Counted from the stretch's first letter, positions 48,694 through 59,316 are shown. The stretch is DNA of 64,000 nucleotides from Variovorax sp. Root411 (GCF_001425205.1 NZ_LMDW01000001.1:125928-189927); one strand, 5' to 3'. Notes: generated from the letters alone by a model not told the origin. Translations and numbers: made by a program.

Positions 48694-50940
48694 TCAGGCG
48701 AGTTGCAGTTGGGGAGAGGAAAGCGGCTGGGTCTGCGACAGCTGCAGCGAGGCCAGCGCCGCCTGCAGGTCGGCCTCGAAGGCCTCCACGCCGGCGCCGA
48801 TCAGGTTCAGCGGAATGCCCATCGCCCAGGCGGCGGCGACGGCGGCCAGCAGGCTTTCGAGGCTCACGCCGGCATGGGTGGCGCGCCACACGGTCAGCCG
48901 GCCGAGGCCGGGCAGGAACGATTCGCTGCTGCCGTTGGCCAGCACCACGCGGTCTTGCCGCACCAGCACGGCCTTGCCGCCGGCGCTCTGGTGCGCAGTG
49001 AGTTCGGCGGCCTGCGGGTCGGCCGAATAGAGGATGACGGCGCCGTCGCACAGCGGCGCGAGGCCGGCCACGCGCGGGTCGCCCGCATTCAGCACGGCCG
49101 TGCCTTCGGACAGCACCACGTCGACCTGCGTGCGCAGCACCTTGACCAGCTGGTCGCTCTCGGTGATGTCGTAGTCGGCCAGCGCTTCGAAGCCATCGAG
49201 GTCGGTGACGATGCCGACTTCGCAGCGGTCGTAGGGGAGACCGTCGCGCAGGATGGTTTCGGCGCCGTTCTCGATCACCACGGCCTGCACGGCGCGGTTC
49301 ACGAGCAGGCGGTGGCCGGCGTCCCAGTTGGCGCTGTCGCGCGCATCGACGCGGCGGCGTTCGAGGAACAGGCCGTCGCGGCAGGCGAGGCCGGTCTGGC
49401 GGCCGCCCAGGCCGATCAGCCAGGCCACGAGGCGCGCCAGCACGGCGGTGTCGCGCGAGCCGGCCACGCCGACCACGGGAATGCGCCCGGGTGCGTCATT
49501 GGGGAACAGGTGGTCGCAGATGGCGCGGCCCACCGGGCGCGGCGAACCGACGGCCGGCTTCAGGTGCATCAGCAGGCCGGGGCCGGCATTGACTTCGACG
49601 ATCGCGCCGCGCTGCGGGCCCAGCGGCTTGGAAATGTCCTGCGCCACGAGGTCGATGCCCGCGATGTCGAGGCCCACCACGCGCGCGGCCAACACGGCGG
49701 CGTGCGCGACTTCGGGGTGGACCTGGTCGGTGCAGTCGTTGGCCATGTTGCCGTTGCGCTGGATCGTCACCACGCGGCCGGCGGCCGGCACGGCGTTGGC
49801 GTCCAGCTCCTGGCGCTTGAGCTCGAGCTGCAGCTTGGCGTCGTTGTCGATCTCGATCACGTCGAGCGGAAACTCTTCCTCGGCGCCGCGGCGCGGGTCG
49901 CTGTTGAGCTGCTTGTCGATCAGGTCGCGCACGCTGCTCTGGCCGTCGCCGGTCACGGTGATGATCTCGCCGCGTGCGGCCGCCACCACCTCGCCGCCCA
50001 CCACCAGCAGGCGGTGTTCGTGACCGCGGATGAAGCGCTCGACCATCACGTCGCTGCCTTCGGGCTCGGCGACGGCGAAGGCGGCCATGACTTCTTCACG
50101 CGTTGTCAGTTCGAGCGACACGCCGCGGCCGTGGTTGGCGTCGGAAGGCTTCACGGCCACCGGCAGGCCGATGTCCTCGGCGGCTTCCCAGGCCTCTTCG
50201 GCGTTGGCGACCACCTGGCCTTCGGGCACGGGCACGCCACAGCTCGCGAGCAGGGACTTGGTCAGCTCCTTGTCGCTGGCGATCGATTCGCCGATGGCGC
50301 TGGTGTAGTCGGTCTCGGCGGTCCAGATGCGCTGCTGGTTGGCGCCGTAGCCCAGCTGCACCAGGTTGCCGCTGTTCAGGCGCATGTGCGGAATGCCGCG
50401 GTCGGTGGCGGCGGCCACGATGGCGGCGGTGCTCGGGCCGAGGTAGCAGTCTTCCACCTTGGCCTTGACCGCGTCGACGGCCTTCTGCACGTCGGAGGCG
50501 CTGAACGGATCGTTGTTGATGGCCGCCATCAGCAGGCGGTGGCCCTCGGCCAACGCCACCCGGGCGACCTGCTCGTCGCGCGCGCGGAACACCATGCGGT
50601 AGACGCCGTGCTCCGAGGTGCTGCGGGTCTGGCCGAAGCCGGTCGGCATGCCGGCCAGGTTCAGCAATTCGATGACGACGTGCTCCAGCACGTGGCCCGA
50701 CCAGGTGCCTTCGGTCAGGCGCTGGATGAAGCCACCGCGCTCGCCGACACCGCAGTGGTGCTCGATGAGCGCCGGCAGCAGGCCGGTCAGGCGGTCGGTG
50801 AAACCGTCGATCTTGTTGGAGGGGAAGTCTTCCAGCTGGCCCAGGTCGAGCCAGACTTCGAGTACCGGACGGTAGGTCCAGAGGTTCGGGCCGCGCAAAT
50901 AGTTGATGCGCAGCAGGCGGATGTCGTCGAAACGGGTCAT
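48694..50940 (-). CDS. second cyanophycin synthetase (CphA') with degenerate Mur domain
   Basis: A 748-residue relative of CphA1, about 107 residues shorter. The N-terminal domain (YLRGPNLWTYRPVLEVWLD) and ATP-grasp domain (AVKPSDANHGRGVSLEL, VEVNAGPGLLMHL) are intact. The Mur part reads VVGVAGSRDTAVLARLV where CphA1 has the P-loop GTNGKTTT, and the chain ends before the Mur C-terminal domain with its DYGHN motif. It therefore cannot perform the arginine-adding reaction in the normal way. Cyanobacterial CphA2, which also lost Mur activity, polymerises beta-Asp-Arg dipeptides; a similar role is an inference. The start is ATG at 50940 (MTRFDDIRLL). Confidence 0.92.
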   Translation of the reverse strand: MTRFDDIRLLRINYLRGPNLWTYRPVLEVWLDLGQLEDFPSNKIDGFTDRLTGLLPALIEHHCGVGERGGFIQRLTEGTWSGHVLEHVVIELLNLAGMPTGFGQTRSTSEHGVYRMVFRARDEQVARVALAEGHRLLMAAINNDPFSASDVQKAVDAVKAKVEDCYLGPSTAAIVAAATDRGIPHMRLNSGNLVQLGYGANQQRIWTAETDYTSAIGESIASDKELTKSLLASCGVPVPEGQVVANAEEAWEAAEDIGLPVAVKPSDANHGRGVSLELTTREEVMAAFAVAEPEGSDVMVERFIRGHEHRLLVVGGEVVAAARGEIITVTGDGQSSVRDLIDKQLNSDPRRGAEEEFPLDVIEIDNDAKLQLELKRQELDANAVPAAGRVVTIQRNGNMANDCTDQVHPEVAHAAVLAARVVGLDIAGIDLVAQDISKPLGPQRGAIVEVNAGPGLLMHLKPAVGSPRPVGRAICDHLFPNDAPGRIPVVGVAGSRDTAVLARLVAWLIGLGGRQTGLACRDGLFLERRRVDARDSANWDAGHRLLVNRAVQAVVIENGAETILRDGLPYDRCEVGIVTDLDGFEALADYDITESDQLVKVLRTQVDVVLSEGTAVLNAGDPRVAGLAPLCDGAVILYSADPQAAELTAHQSAGGKAVLVRQDRVVLANGSSESFLPGLGRLTVWRATHAGVSLESLLAAVAAAWAMGIPLNLIGAGVEAFEADLQAALASLQLSQTQPLSSPQLQLA

Positions 50941-51079
50941 GCAAACGTTCGAAGTGCTTTGGCCGAGCACCACGGCGCCTTCAAGCGCGCCCATGGCAAT
51001 CGGTCAGAATCGGCGCCCGACCAAGGGCGCCATGACGGGGTCCATGCGGCCCGCGACGGGCAAGAGTCAGAGAAACACA

Positions 51080-53368
51080 ATGCAACATCACGATCCAGTC
51101 GGCACCCGGGAGGGCGAAACAGAGGCGGCTTCAGACGCGCTGAAAAACCGGCTCGCAGTCGCGGAAAACGTTCTGGTAATACTGTCGGTTGACCTCGACG
51201 ACCAACTTCGCTTCGCTTGCGGCCTAGTCGCCCTGACTGACCAGAGGCTGATCGCGCTCGAACCGGGCGGCGAATGGCGTGAGTGGCCGCTAACCGACGC
51301 CGCGCTAGCACTGCGCCTGTCCGACCACTCGGGCGTGGGAACCCTCGATTTGACGGGGCCTTCGGGCCGATTGGCCCGCTGGCGCTACACCCTGGCCGGA
51401 CAGGTCGCTGCGCTGCGCCTGCTCAAGTTGTTCGGCCAGCGAACGTCTGGTGTCGCCAAGGAGACACCGGAGCTCATCGAGGTGGCCGACGGCGAAGAGG
51501 GCGCCCCCGACGCCGAACGCCAGACCCCGCCATCGACCTGGGTGTTGCTGCGCCTGGGCCGTTTCGCCGGCCCGTACCGCAAGCAGCTGATCCTCGGGTT
51601 TGTTCTGACCCTGATTTCCACCGCCGCCACGCTGGTGCCGCCGTACCTGACCATCCCGCTGATGGACGACATCCTGATCCCGTTCCAGAACGGGCAGAAG
51701 ATCGACACCATGCGCGTCGGCCTGTACCTCGGCGGCCTGCTGATTGCGGCGCTGGTCGGCTGGGGGCTGGGCTGGGCGCGCACCTACCTGCTGGCGCTGG
51801 TCTCGGAGCGCATCGGCGCCGACCTGCGCACCACCACCTACGAGCACCTGCTGACCCTGCCGCTGGACTACTTCGGCGGCAAGCGCACCGGCGACCTCAT
51901 GTCGCGCATCGGCTCGGAAACCGACCGCATCAACGTCTTCCTGTCGCTGCACGCGCTCGACTTTGCCAACGACGTGCTGATGATCGTCATGACGGCGGCC
52001 ATCCTGATCTCCATCAATCCGCTGCTGGCGGTGGTCACGCTGGTGCCGCTGCCCTTCATCGCCTGGATGATCCACGTCGTGCGCGACCGCCTGCGCACCG
52101 GCTTCGAGAAGATCGACCGCGTCTGGTCCGAGGTGACCAACGTGCTGGCCGACACCATTCCCGGTATCCGCGTGGTCAAGGCCTTTGCGCAGGAACGCCG
52201 CGAGGCCGAGCGCTTCCGTGTCGCCAACACCTACAACCTGCAGGTCAACGACAAGCTCAACCGCACCTGGTCGCTGTTCACGCCGACCGTGTCGCTGCTC
52301 ACCGAAATCGGCCTGCTCGTGGTGTGGGCCTTCGGCATCTGGCAGGTGGCGCGCGGCAGCATCACGGTGGGTGTGCTGACCGCGTTCATCGCCTACATCG
52401 GCCGCTTCTACACCCGGCTCGACTCGATGAGCCGCATCGTCTCGGTCACGCAGAAGGCTGCCGCGGGCGCCAAGCGCATCTTCGACATCCTCGACCACGT
52501 GAGCAACGTGCCCGAGCCGGCCAACCCGGTGAAGGTGGAGCGGGTGCAGGGCCGCATCGAGATGAGCGGGCTGGGCTTTCGCTACGGCTCACGCGCCGTC
52601 ATCCACGACCTGGACCTTGTGATCGAGCCCGGCGAGATGATCGGCCTCGTCGGCCACAGCGGCTCGGGCAAGAGCACGCTGGTCAACCTCATTTGCCGCT
52701 TCTACGACGTGACCGACGGCGCCATCAAGGTCGACGGCACCGACATCCGCCGCTTCGCCGTCGCCGACTACCGGCGCCACGTGGGGCTGGTGCTGCAGGA
52801 ACCCTTCCTGTTCTTCGGCACCATCGCGCAGAACATCGCCTACGGCAAGCCCGACGCCACGCGCGAAGAAGTCGTCGCCGCGGCCCGTGCGGCCCATGCG
52901 CACGACTTCATCCTGCGGCTGCCGCACGGCTACGACTCGCTCGTGGGCGAGCGCGGGCAGGGGCTGTCGGGCGGCGAGCGCCAGCGCATCAGCATTGCGC
53001 GCGCGCTGCTGATCGATCCGCGCATCCTGATCCTCGACGAGGCCACCTCGGCCGTGGACACCGAGACCGAGAAGGAAATCCAGAAGGCGCTCGACAACCT
53101 CGTGCAGGGCCGCACCACCATCGCCATCGCGCACCGGCTGTCGACATTGCGCAAGGCCGACCGGCTCGTGGTCATGGACCGCGGCGAAGTGGTCGAGGTC
53201 GGGCCGCACGATGCCTTGATGGCGAAGCAGGGCGCCTATTGGCGGCTCTATCAGGCGCAACTGCGCCAGGGCGACGACGACGCGAGCGAAGGCGCCGCCG
53301 ACGAACGCGCAGGCGCCCAGGCGCCATTGGTGGTAACCCACGCAGCCCATCCGGCGGGCGACGCATGA
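51080..53368 (+). CDS. cyanophycin-associated ABC exporter (fused permease/ATPase)
   Basis: A 762-residue type IV exporter half-transporter. Residues 1-150 form an extra soluble N-terminal domain ([20 protein letters not shown]) with the look of a bacterial PH-like fold. Six helices follow at about 165-450 (ABC membrane domain). The ATPase has Walker [13 protein letters not shown] (near 524), signature [15 protein letters not shown], and Walker [16 protein letters not shown]. It is divergent from the cphA operon (139 bp). This gene type is recurrently found beside cyanophycin genes. What it exports is unknown. Confidence 0.9.
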   Translation: MQHHDPVGTREGETEAASDALKNRLAVAENVLVILSVDLDDQLRFACGLVALTDQRLIALEPGGEWREWPLTDAALALRLSDHSGVGTLDLTGPSGRLARWRYTLAGQVAALRLLKLFGQRTSGVAKETPELIEVADGEEGAPDAERQTPPSTWVLLRLGRFAGPYRKQLILGFVLTLISTAATLVPPYLTIPLMDDILIPFQNGQKIDTMRVGLYLGGLLIAALVGWGLGWARTYLLALVSERIGADLRTTTYEHLLTLPLDYFGGKRTGDLMSRIGSETDRINVFLSLHALDFANDVLMIVMTAAILISINPLLAVVTLVPLPFIAWMIHVVRDRLRTGFEKIDRVWSEVTNVLADTIPGIRVVKAFAQERREAERFRVANTYNLQVNDKLNRTWSLFTPTVSLLTEIGLLVVWAFGIWQVARGSITVGVLTAFIAYIGRFYTRLDSMSRIVSVTQKAAAGAKRIFDILDHVSNVPEPANPVKVERVQGRIEMSGLGFRYGSRAVIHDLDLVIEPGEMIGLVGHSGSGKSTLVNLICRFYDVTDGAIKVDGTDIRRFAVADYRRHVGLVLQEPFLFFGTIAQNIAYGKPDATREEVVAAARAAHAHDFILRLPHGYDSLVGERGQGLSGGERQRISIARALLIDPRILILDEATSAVDTETEKEIQKALDNLVQGRTTIAIAHRLSTLRKADRLVVMDRGEVVEVGPHDALMAKQGAYWRLYQAQLRQGDDDASEGAADERAGAQAPLVVTHAAHPAGDA

Positions 53369-53844
53369 CCGAATTCAACACCCCATCTTTCGAACTCGAA
53401 CGCGACGCCTTCGGCCGCCTCGTGCTGACCGACGCGCAGGGCGAGCGCCACGTGGGCGTCACGCCCGTGCGGGCCTTTCCGCTGAGCGCGCCGCGCCATG
53501 GCGTGTCGCTGGTCGGCAGCGAAGGCCGCGAGCTGGTCTGGATCGACAGCGTCGACGCGTTGCCGGCGCAGGCCAGCGCGCTGCTCCAGGAAGAACTCGC
53601 GGTGCGCGACTTCGCGCCCACGCTGCTGCGCCTGCACGGCGTGTCCAGCTTCGGCGTGCCCAGCACCTGGACCATCAGCACCGACCGCGGCGACACCAGC
53701 TTCGTGCTCAAGGCCGAGGAAGACATCCGCCGGCTCGAAGGCGGCGCGCTGCTCATTGCGAGCGCGCACGGCGTGCAGTTCCGCATTCCCGACGTGAAGA
53801 CGCTCGACCGCGCATCGCGCAAACTGCTCGAGCGCTTCCTCTAG
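53365..53844 (+). CDS. DUF1854 family protein of cyanophycin cluster
   Basis: A 159-residue soluble protein starting within the exporter stop (ATGA), thus translationally coupled. It contains the blocks [50 protein letters not shown] and [20 protein letters not shown]. The C-terminal block matches DUF1854, a family known only by its link to the exporter and cyanophycin synthetases. No catalytic motif or membrane segment is seen; it may be a regulatory or adaptor subunit of the exporter. Confidence 0.88.
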   Translation: MTEFNTPSFELERDAFGRLVLTDAQGERHVGVTPVRAFPLSAPRHGVSLVGSEGRELVWIDSVDALPAQASALLQEELAVRDFAPTLLRLHGVSSFGVPSTWTISTDRGDTSFVLKAEEDIRRLEGGALLIASAHGVQFRIPDVKTLDRASRKLLERFL

Positions 53845-53936
53845 AAGAAGCCGGCCGCGGCCCCGCTCGCGCAGGGCCTTCGCGGGGGCTGCGAAAATTG
53901 TGCCTTTGGACTACAGCGGCCGCGCCGTTGACGGAT

Positions 53937-54671
53937 ATGCCCCTGCACACCACCGCCCTCGTTCTGTTCTCCGGCGGCCAGGACTCGACCACCTGCCTCG
54001 CCGATGCGCTCTCGAAGTACCAGCGCGTCGAAACCCTGGGCTTCGACTACGGGCAGCGCCACCGCGTCGAGCTCGACGTGCGCGGCACCATCCTCGCGCA
54101 GATGCGCGAGCGTTTCCCCGACTGGGCGCCCCGCCTCGGCGAAGACCACGTGCTCACGCTCGCGGCGCTGGCGCAGCTCGGCGGCTCCTCGCTCACCGAA
54201 GAGGTCGCCTTCGCCATGCAGGCCGACGGCCTGCCCAACACCTTCGTGCCCGGGCGCAACCTGCTGTTCCTCACGCTGGCCGGCGCGCTGGCCTACCGGC
54301 GCGGGCTGCAGGTGATCGTCACCGGCGTCTGCGAGACCGACTTCTCGGGCTACCCCGACTGCCGCGACGACACCATGAAGGCCATGCAGCTGGCGCTCTC
54401 GCTCGGGCTGGAGCGCCGCCTCGTCATCGAGACGCCGCTCATGTGGATCGACAAGGCCGAGACCTGGGCCATGGCCCACCGCCTGGGCGGCGAGCCGCTG
54501 GTGGAACTGATCGTGGAAGAGACGCACACCTGCTACCTGGGCGACCGCGTGCACCGGCAGGCTTGGGGCTACGGCTGCGGCGAATGCCCTGCCTGCGAGC
54601 TGCGCAGGAAGGGCTGGGAGCGCTACGCGGCGGCGCTGCCGGCCGGCGCCGGCACGACCTCCACGCGGTAG
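53937..54671 (+). CDS. queC: 7-cyano-7-deazaguanine synthase QueC
   Basis: A 244-residue ATP-dependent enzyme making preQ0 for queuosine in tRNA. The PP-loop [10 protein letters not shown] is at residues 11-20. The zinc site is formed by the cysteine in HTCYLGD and the CGECPAC cluster. ATG at 53937 places the PP-loop at the usual distance; an upstream in-frame start at 53898 adds 13 residues and lacks support. Its last 49 bases overlap the convergent SbmA-like gene. Confidence 0.95.
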   Translation: MPLHTTALVLFSGGQDSTTCLADALSKYQRVETLGFDYGQRHRVELDVRGTILAQMRERFPDWAPRLGEDHVLTLAALAQLGGSSLTEEVAFAMQADGLPNTFVPGRNLLFLTLAGALAYRRGLQVIVTGVCETDFSGYPDCRDDTMKAMQLALSLGLERRLVIETPLMWIDKAETWAMAHRLGGEPLVELIVEETHTCYLGDRVHRQAWGYGCGECPACELRRKGWERYAAALPAGAGTTSTR

Positions 54672-56413
54672 CGCGCGGCAGCACCTTCGGCTTCGGGCAC
54701 CAATGTCCAGCGCTGGCTGTGGAACTCGCCCACCGCGGCCCGATGGGCGACCGAGACCATCGCGCCGCCCCGCGCGCGCACCATCTCCGAGAGCCGTTGG
54801 TAAAGCGTGCGTTCGGCCGGCGCGTCCAGCGCGCTGCTGATCTCGTCGGCAAAGATCCAGCGGGGTTTCTTCAACATCACGCGCGCGATGGCCAGCCGCT
54901 GCTGCTCGCCGCCCGACAGCTTCTGGCTCCATGCATCGCTGTCGTCCAGGCGATCGGCGAATTCGGGCAAGAGGGCGTCCTTCAATGCCTGGCGCAACTG
55001 TTCTTCGGTGTATTTCGCGGCATCTTCCGGATAGGCCAGCGCAACGCGCAGCGGGCCGTCGGGCATGTAGGGCCGCTGCGGCACGAACATCGCGTCCGAC
55101 GGCACCTGCACGCGTCCGCGTGCGAATGGCCAGATGCCCGCAAAGGCCCGGAACAGGGTCGACTTGCCGCTGCCCGAGGGGCCTTGCACCAGCACGCTGT
55201 CGCCGGCCTTCGCCGAGAGCGCTGCATTCGCCAGAAGCGGCGTGCCGTTCGGCAGGTTCAGCGTGAGGCCGTCGGTGTGAAGCGAAGGCGCGTCGCTGCG
55301 CTCGAGCGCGTTTTCTTGCGCGGCATGCTCGCGGATCGCGTCGTCGAAGCTCGTGAGACGGTCGGTCGTGGCGCGCCACACCGCCACGCTGTCATAGTTG
55401 TCGACGAACCAGCTCAGCGAATCCTGCACCTTGCCGAAGGCCGACGAGATCTGCATCAGCTGGCCCAGCTGGATCGCGCCGCTGAAGAAGCGCGGAGCCG
55501 CCACCACGAACGGGAAGATCACCGCCGCCTGGCCGAAGAATGCGGTGAAGGTCACCAGGTTCTTCTGCTGCTTGATGAGCTGCAGATAGTTGCGCAGCAC
55601 GGCGCCGAAGCGCAGGTCGAGCTGGCCATGCTCCACCGTCTCGCCGCGATCCAGCGCGATGGCCTCGCTGTACTCGCGCACGCGCACGAGGTGATGGCGG
55701 AAGTCCGCCTCGAAGCGCTGCTGGCGGAAGTTCAACCCGATCAGCGGCCGTCCGATGAAGTGGGTGATGACCGTGCCCACCACGCAGTAGATCACCGCCA
55801 GCCAGACCATCGCACCCGCGATCTGGTAGCTGGTGCCGCCCACCGAGAACGCCGTCGTGCCCGAGAGTCCCCAGAGGATGCCGACGAAGCTGATGAGCGT
55901 GACCACGGCGTTCAGCAGGCCCATCGACAGCGTCATGGTCGCGCTGGTGAACAGCTGCATGTCTTCCTGGATGCGCTGGTCGGGGTTGTCCGGCGTCGCG
56001 CCGTCCTTGCCCGCATAGCGCGCCAGTTCCATCTCGTAGAAGGTGCGGTCCGCCATCCAGCGGCCCAGGTAGTTGCGCGTGATCCAGGCACGCCAGCGCA
56101 ACTGCAGCAGTTGCGTCACATAGAACTTGAGCACCTGCAGCGCGATGTTGAAGAAGGCCAGCACGACGAACACACGGATCTCGCGCCAGAAGACCGTCGC
56201 ATCCTTGTTCTGGAGCCCGTCGTAGAAGCGCCCGTACCACTGGTTGAAGAGCACCAGCGCGTAGACGTAGGCCAGGTTGAGCGCGACGATGGCGGCGAAC
56301 ATGCCCCGTGCCCGCCATTTCTCTTCGGACCGGAAGTAGGGTGCCGCGAGCCTGAAGACGCGTCGCAGCACCTGGATGAACGAGCCCGCGCGAGCGGTGA
56401 CTGATAGAGACAT
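54623..56413 (-). CDS. SbmA/BacA-like ABC transporter (YddA type)
   Basis: A 596-residue fused membrane/ATPase protein. The membrane part is of the ABC_membrane_2/SbmA_BacA type ([16 protein letters not shown] first helices, [20 protein letters not shown], then YYxME-like FYEMELA, and the [11 protein letters not shown] block). The ATPase has Walker [17 protein letters not shown], signature [16 protein letters not shown] and a Walker B with [10 protein letters not shown]. Relatives export or take up peptides, vitamin B12 or very long fatty acyl groups. The substrate is unknown. It overlaps queC by 49 bp at the 3' end. Confidence 0.88.
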   Translation of the reverse strand: MSLSVTARAGSFIQVLRRVFRLAAPYFRSEEKWRARGMFAAIVALNLAYVYALVLFNQWYGRFYDGLQNKDATVFWREIRVFVVLAFFNIALQVLKFYVTQLLQLRWRAWITRNYLGRWMADRTFYEMELARYAGKDGATPDNPDQRIQEDMQLFTSATMTLSMGLLNAVVTLISFVGILWGLSGTTAFSVGGTSYQIAGAMVWLAVIYCVVGTVITHFIGRPLIGLNFRQQRFEADFRHHLVRVREYSEAIALDRGETVEHGQLDLRFGAVLRNYLQLIKQQKNLVTFTAFFGQAAVIFPFVVAAPRFFSGAIQLGQLMQISSAFGKVQDSLSWFVDNYDSVAVWRATTDRLTSFDDAIREHAAQENALERSDAPSLHTDGLTLNLPNGTPLLANAALSAKAGDSVLVQGPSGSGKSTLFRAFAGIWPFARGRVQVPSDAMFVPQRPYMPDGPLRVALAYPEDAAKYTEEQLRQALKDALLPEFADRLDDSDAWSQKLSGGEQQRLAIARVMLKKPRWIFADEISSALDAPAERTLYQRLSEMVRARGGAMVSVAHRAAVGEFHSQRWTLVPEAEGAAARYRVEVVPAPAGSAAA

Positions 56414-56623
56414 TCGGTTTTCCTCGCAGGCGCTCGTGCGCCGGTCATCTTGAAGGGGCCATGGTAGACAAATGTTCCTTAAATGGACCTGAAAGCCGCC
56501 CGGACCTCCGAAAGACCAGGCTTATCTGCGCAACTGGCGCAAGGCGGCCTCGCACCGCCCGCCCTCGACTGCACGCTGCGCATTTCGCGCCGGCGGGTAT
56601 CCTCGCTGCGGAGCAAAAAAACA

Positions 56624-57889
56624 ATGAACACAAACGAGACAACCGCCCACGCGGCGGATTCGCGCTACGCCATGGTTCGCCTGGCCCTCACGCTGCTCGT
56701 CATGACGGTCGGCAGCAGCGGCATGTACGTGGTGTCGGTGATGCTGCCGGCGGTGCAGGCCGAGTTCGGCATCGCGCGCGCCGACGCTTCGCTGCCCTAC
56801 ACGCTGCTGATGCTCGGGTTCGGATTCGGCGGCGTCATCATGGGCAAGCTCGCCGACCGCGTGGGCGTGATGTGGCCGCTGCTGCTGGGCTCGGTGTGCC
56901 TTGGCGCGGGGTACGTCGCCACGGGCATGTCGAGCGGCATCGTTTCATTCACCGTCGCGCAGGCGCTGCTGGTCGGCCTGCTCGGCAGCTCGGTGGCCTT
57001 CGCGCCGATGGTGGCCGACACCTCGCTGTGGTTCGTCAAGCGGCGCGGCATCGCGGTGGCGGTGTGCGCCAGCGGCAACTATCTTGCGGGCGCGGTGTGG
57101 CCGCCCGTCGCGCAGCACTTCGTCGAAACCGTGGGCTGGCGCCAGACCTACATCGGCATCGGCGTCTTCTGCGGGCTGGCGATGGCACTGCTCGCGCTGT
57201 TCTTCCGCGCGCGCCCGCCTGCGCTCGTCCATGTGCCGCCTGCGAATGCATCGAGCGCGGCGGTCGTGCGCGACATGACGCGGCCCTTCGGCCTGAGCAT
57301 GGGCACGGCCCAGGGCCTGCTGTGCGTGGCCGGCGTGGCCTGCTGCGTGGCCATGGCGATGCCGCAGGTGCACATCGTGGCCTACTGCGGCGACCTGGGC
57401 TACGGGCCGGCGCAGGGCGCGATGATGCTGTCGCTGATGCTGGGCTTCGGCATCGTGAGCCGGCTGGTGTCGGGCGCCATCTGCGACCGCATCGGCGGGC
57501 TGCGCACACTGCTGCTGGGCGGCGTGCTGCAGTGCGTGGCGCTGCTGCTGTTCCTGCCGTTCGACGGGCTGGTGCCGCTGTATGTCATCTCGGCGCTGTT
57601 CGGGCTGTTCCAGGGCGGCCTCGTGCCGTCCTACGCGATCATCGTGCGCGAGCACTTTCCGCCGAAGGAGGCGGGCGCGCGCGTGGGCACGGTGCTGATG
57701 TTCTCGCTGTTCGGCATGGCGCTGGGCGGGTGGATGTCGGGCAAGGTGTTCGACCTCACGGGCAGCTACCACGCGGCCTTCCTGAACGGCATCGGATGGA
57801 ACCTGGTGAACGTGAGCATCACGGCGTTCCTGCTGTTCAGGACGCTTCGGCGATCAGGAGGCCCAGTGTTTGCATCGCCTGCTCGCTGA
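56624..57889 (+). CDS. MFS transporter (12-TM)
   Basis: A 421-residue major facilitator with twelve hydrophobic helices and the MFS loop motif GKLADRVGVMWPL between helices 2 and 3. The second half has the motif GAICDRIGGLRTL. The pattern FVKRRGIAVAVCASGNYLAG resembles oxalate/formate-antiporter-like carriers. The substrate is unknown. The start is ATG at 56624 (MNTNETT), just before the first helix. The stop lies inside the 3' end of the convergent MocR gene (53-bp overlap). Confidence 0.88.
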   Translation: MNTNETTAHAADSRYAMVRLALTLLVMTVGSSGMYVVSVMLPAVQAEFGIARADASLPYTLLMLGFGFGGVIMGKLADRVGVMWPLLLGSVCLGAGYVATGMSSGIVSFTVAQALLVGLLGSSVAFAPMVADTSLWFVKRRGIAVAVCASGNYLAGAVWPPVAQHFVETVGWRQTYIGIGVFCGLAMALLALFFRARPPALVHVPPANASSAAVVRDMTRPFGLSMGTAQGLLCVAGVACCVAMAMPQVHIVAYCGDLGYGPAQGAMMLSLMLGFGIVSRLVSGAICDRIGGLRTLLLGGVLQCVALLLFLPFDGLVPLYVISALFGLFQGGLVPSYAIIVREHFPPKEAGARVGTVLMFSLFGMALGGWMSGKVFDLTGSYHAAFLNGIGWNLVNVSITAFLLFRTLRRSGGPVFASPAR

Positions 57890-59255
57890 GCCTGTCCCAC
57901 GCGTGGCCGTAGTTCAGCCGCAGGCAGTTGGTGAAGGCGCGCGTGGCCGAGAAGATCGGTCCCGGCGCGACGCTGATGCCGAGTTCCAGCGCCTTGCGAT
58001 GAACGTCGAGCGCGTTCACGCGCGGCGGCAGCTCGACCCACAGGAAGTACCCGCCCAGCGGCCGCGTGGCGCGCGTGCCCGGCGGAAAGTAGTGGCCCAC
58101 GGCCTGCGTGAAGGTGGCCTGCTGCATTGACAGCGTCTGCCGCAGCTTGCGCAGGTGCTTGTCGAAGCCACCCTTTTCGAGATAGCCCGCGAGCGCCAGC
58201 TGCGAGGGCGCCGAGGTGCTGAGCGTGGTCGTGAGCTTCTGGCGCGCCACCTTGCGCGCGAAGCGCCCGGCCGAGGTCCAGCCGATGCGATAGCCCGGCG
58301 CCAGGCACTTCGAGAACGACGAGCAGTGCAGCACCAGCCCCAGTGTGTCGAAGGCCTTGGCCGGTGGAGGCCGCCGCTCGCCGAAGTACAGCTCGGCGTA
58401 CACGTCGTCCTCGATCAGCGGCAGTTCGTGCCGCGCGAGCAGGGCGACCAGCGCTTTCTTCTTCGCGTCCGGCATCAGGCTGCCGAGCGGATTCTGGAAG
58501 GTGGTCATGAGCCAGCACGCCGCGGGCTTGTGCGCCGCGATGGCCAGCTCCAGCGCTTCGAGGTCGATGCCTTCGCCCGGGTGCGTCGGCACCTCGATGG
58601 CCCGCAGGCCCATGCGCTCCAGCGCCTGCAGCGCGGCATAGAAGGTGGGCGATTCGACGATCACCGCGTCGCCCGGCCGAGTCACGGCCGCGAGGCAGAG
58701 ATTGAGCGCTTCGAGCGCGCCGTTGGTGATGACGATCTCGTCGGCCGGCACCGGCATGCCGTCGGCGAGGTAGCGCAGCGCGATCTGCCGGCGCAGCGCC
58801 GCGCTGCCGGGCGTGAGGTCGTCCACCGTGCTCCATGGATCGAGCGACCTGGCGCTGGCGGCCATGAACTGCCCGAGCCGCGCCAGCGGAAACAGCAGCG
58901 GGCTCGGAAAGGCCGAGCCGAAGGGCACGACCTTGCGCGACATGCTGGCTTCGAGGATGTCGAACACCTGGTCGCTCACGTCGAGCGACTTCGGCCCGTC
59001 TCCGGGACGCGAGGTCAGCGTGGATTCGGGTGGCGCATCGCGCAGGCCGCCGCCCGCCACGTAGTAGCCCGAACGGTCCCGTGCACGCACGAGTCCGCGC
59101 GCTTCCAGCAGGTAGTAGGCCTGGAACACCGTGGACGCGCTGACCCCGCGGCTGCGGCCGGTGTGGCGCACCGAAGGCAGGCGGTCGCCGGTCTTCAGCG
59201 TGCCGTTGCGGATTGAGGCCTCGATGTCGGCGGCCAGGGCTTCGTATCGCTTCAT
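57837..59255 (-). CDS. MocR-type PLP-dependent regulator (GntR-aminotransferase fusion)
   Basis: A 472-residue regulator: GntR winged helix at residues 1-70 (GDRLPSVRHTGRSRGVSAST) joined to a class I aminotransferase-like domain. The PLP-binding lysine lies in SSFSKCLAPGYRIGW. Such proteins sense PLP or an amino compound and control neighbouring transporters or enzymes. It is convergent with the MFS gene and divergent from the DUF2970-cytochrome operon. Direct repeats ATCTGCA in the divergent gap are candidate sites. The start at 59255 fits the family N-terminus. Confidence 0.92.
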   Translation of the reverse strand: MKRYEALAADIEASIRNGTLKTGDRLPSVRHTGRSRGVSASTVFQAYYLLEARGLVRARDRSGYYVAGGGLRDAPPESTLTSRPGDGPKSLDVSDQVFDILEASMSRKVVPFGSAFPSPLLFPLARLGQFMAASARSLDPWSTVDDLTPGSAALRRQIALRYLADGMPVPADEIVITNGALEALNLCLAAVTRPGDAVIVESPTFYAALQALERMGLRAIEVPTHPGEGIDLEALELAIAAHKPAACWLMTTFQNPLGSLMPDAKKKALVALLARHELPLIEDDVYAELYFGERRPPPAKAFDTLGLVLHCSSFSKCLAPGYRIGWTSAGRFARKVARQKLTTTLSTSAPSQLALAGYLEKGGFDKHLRKLRQTLSMQQATFTQAVGHYFPPGTRATRPLGGYFLWVELPPRVNALDVHRKALELGISVAPGPIFSATRAFTNCLRLNYGHAWDRLSEQAMQTLGLLIAEAS

Positions 59256-59285
59256 CGCGGCTTGCTCTTCATTCGGCAGCACTTT

Positions 59286-59316
59286 ATCTGCACCGGTCGA
59301 ATGGAGCTGATCTGCA
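59286..59316. promoter_or_regulatory. direct repeats, candidate MocR operator
   Basis: ATCTGCA at 59286-59292 and again at 59310-59316, 24 bases apart, between the MocR gene and the DUF2970 gene. MocR proteins typically bind direct repeats. Confidence 0.4.

Noticed and set aside
45987..49001. Long plus-strand frame across the cyanophycin synthetase genes
   Set aside because: It is antisense to two well-conserved synthetases and its translation has no family resemblance.
46110..50940. Both synthetases as MurE/MurF cell-wall ligases
   Set aside because: The N-terminal RGPNLW block and the ATP-grasp domain are specific to cyanophycin synthetases.
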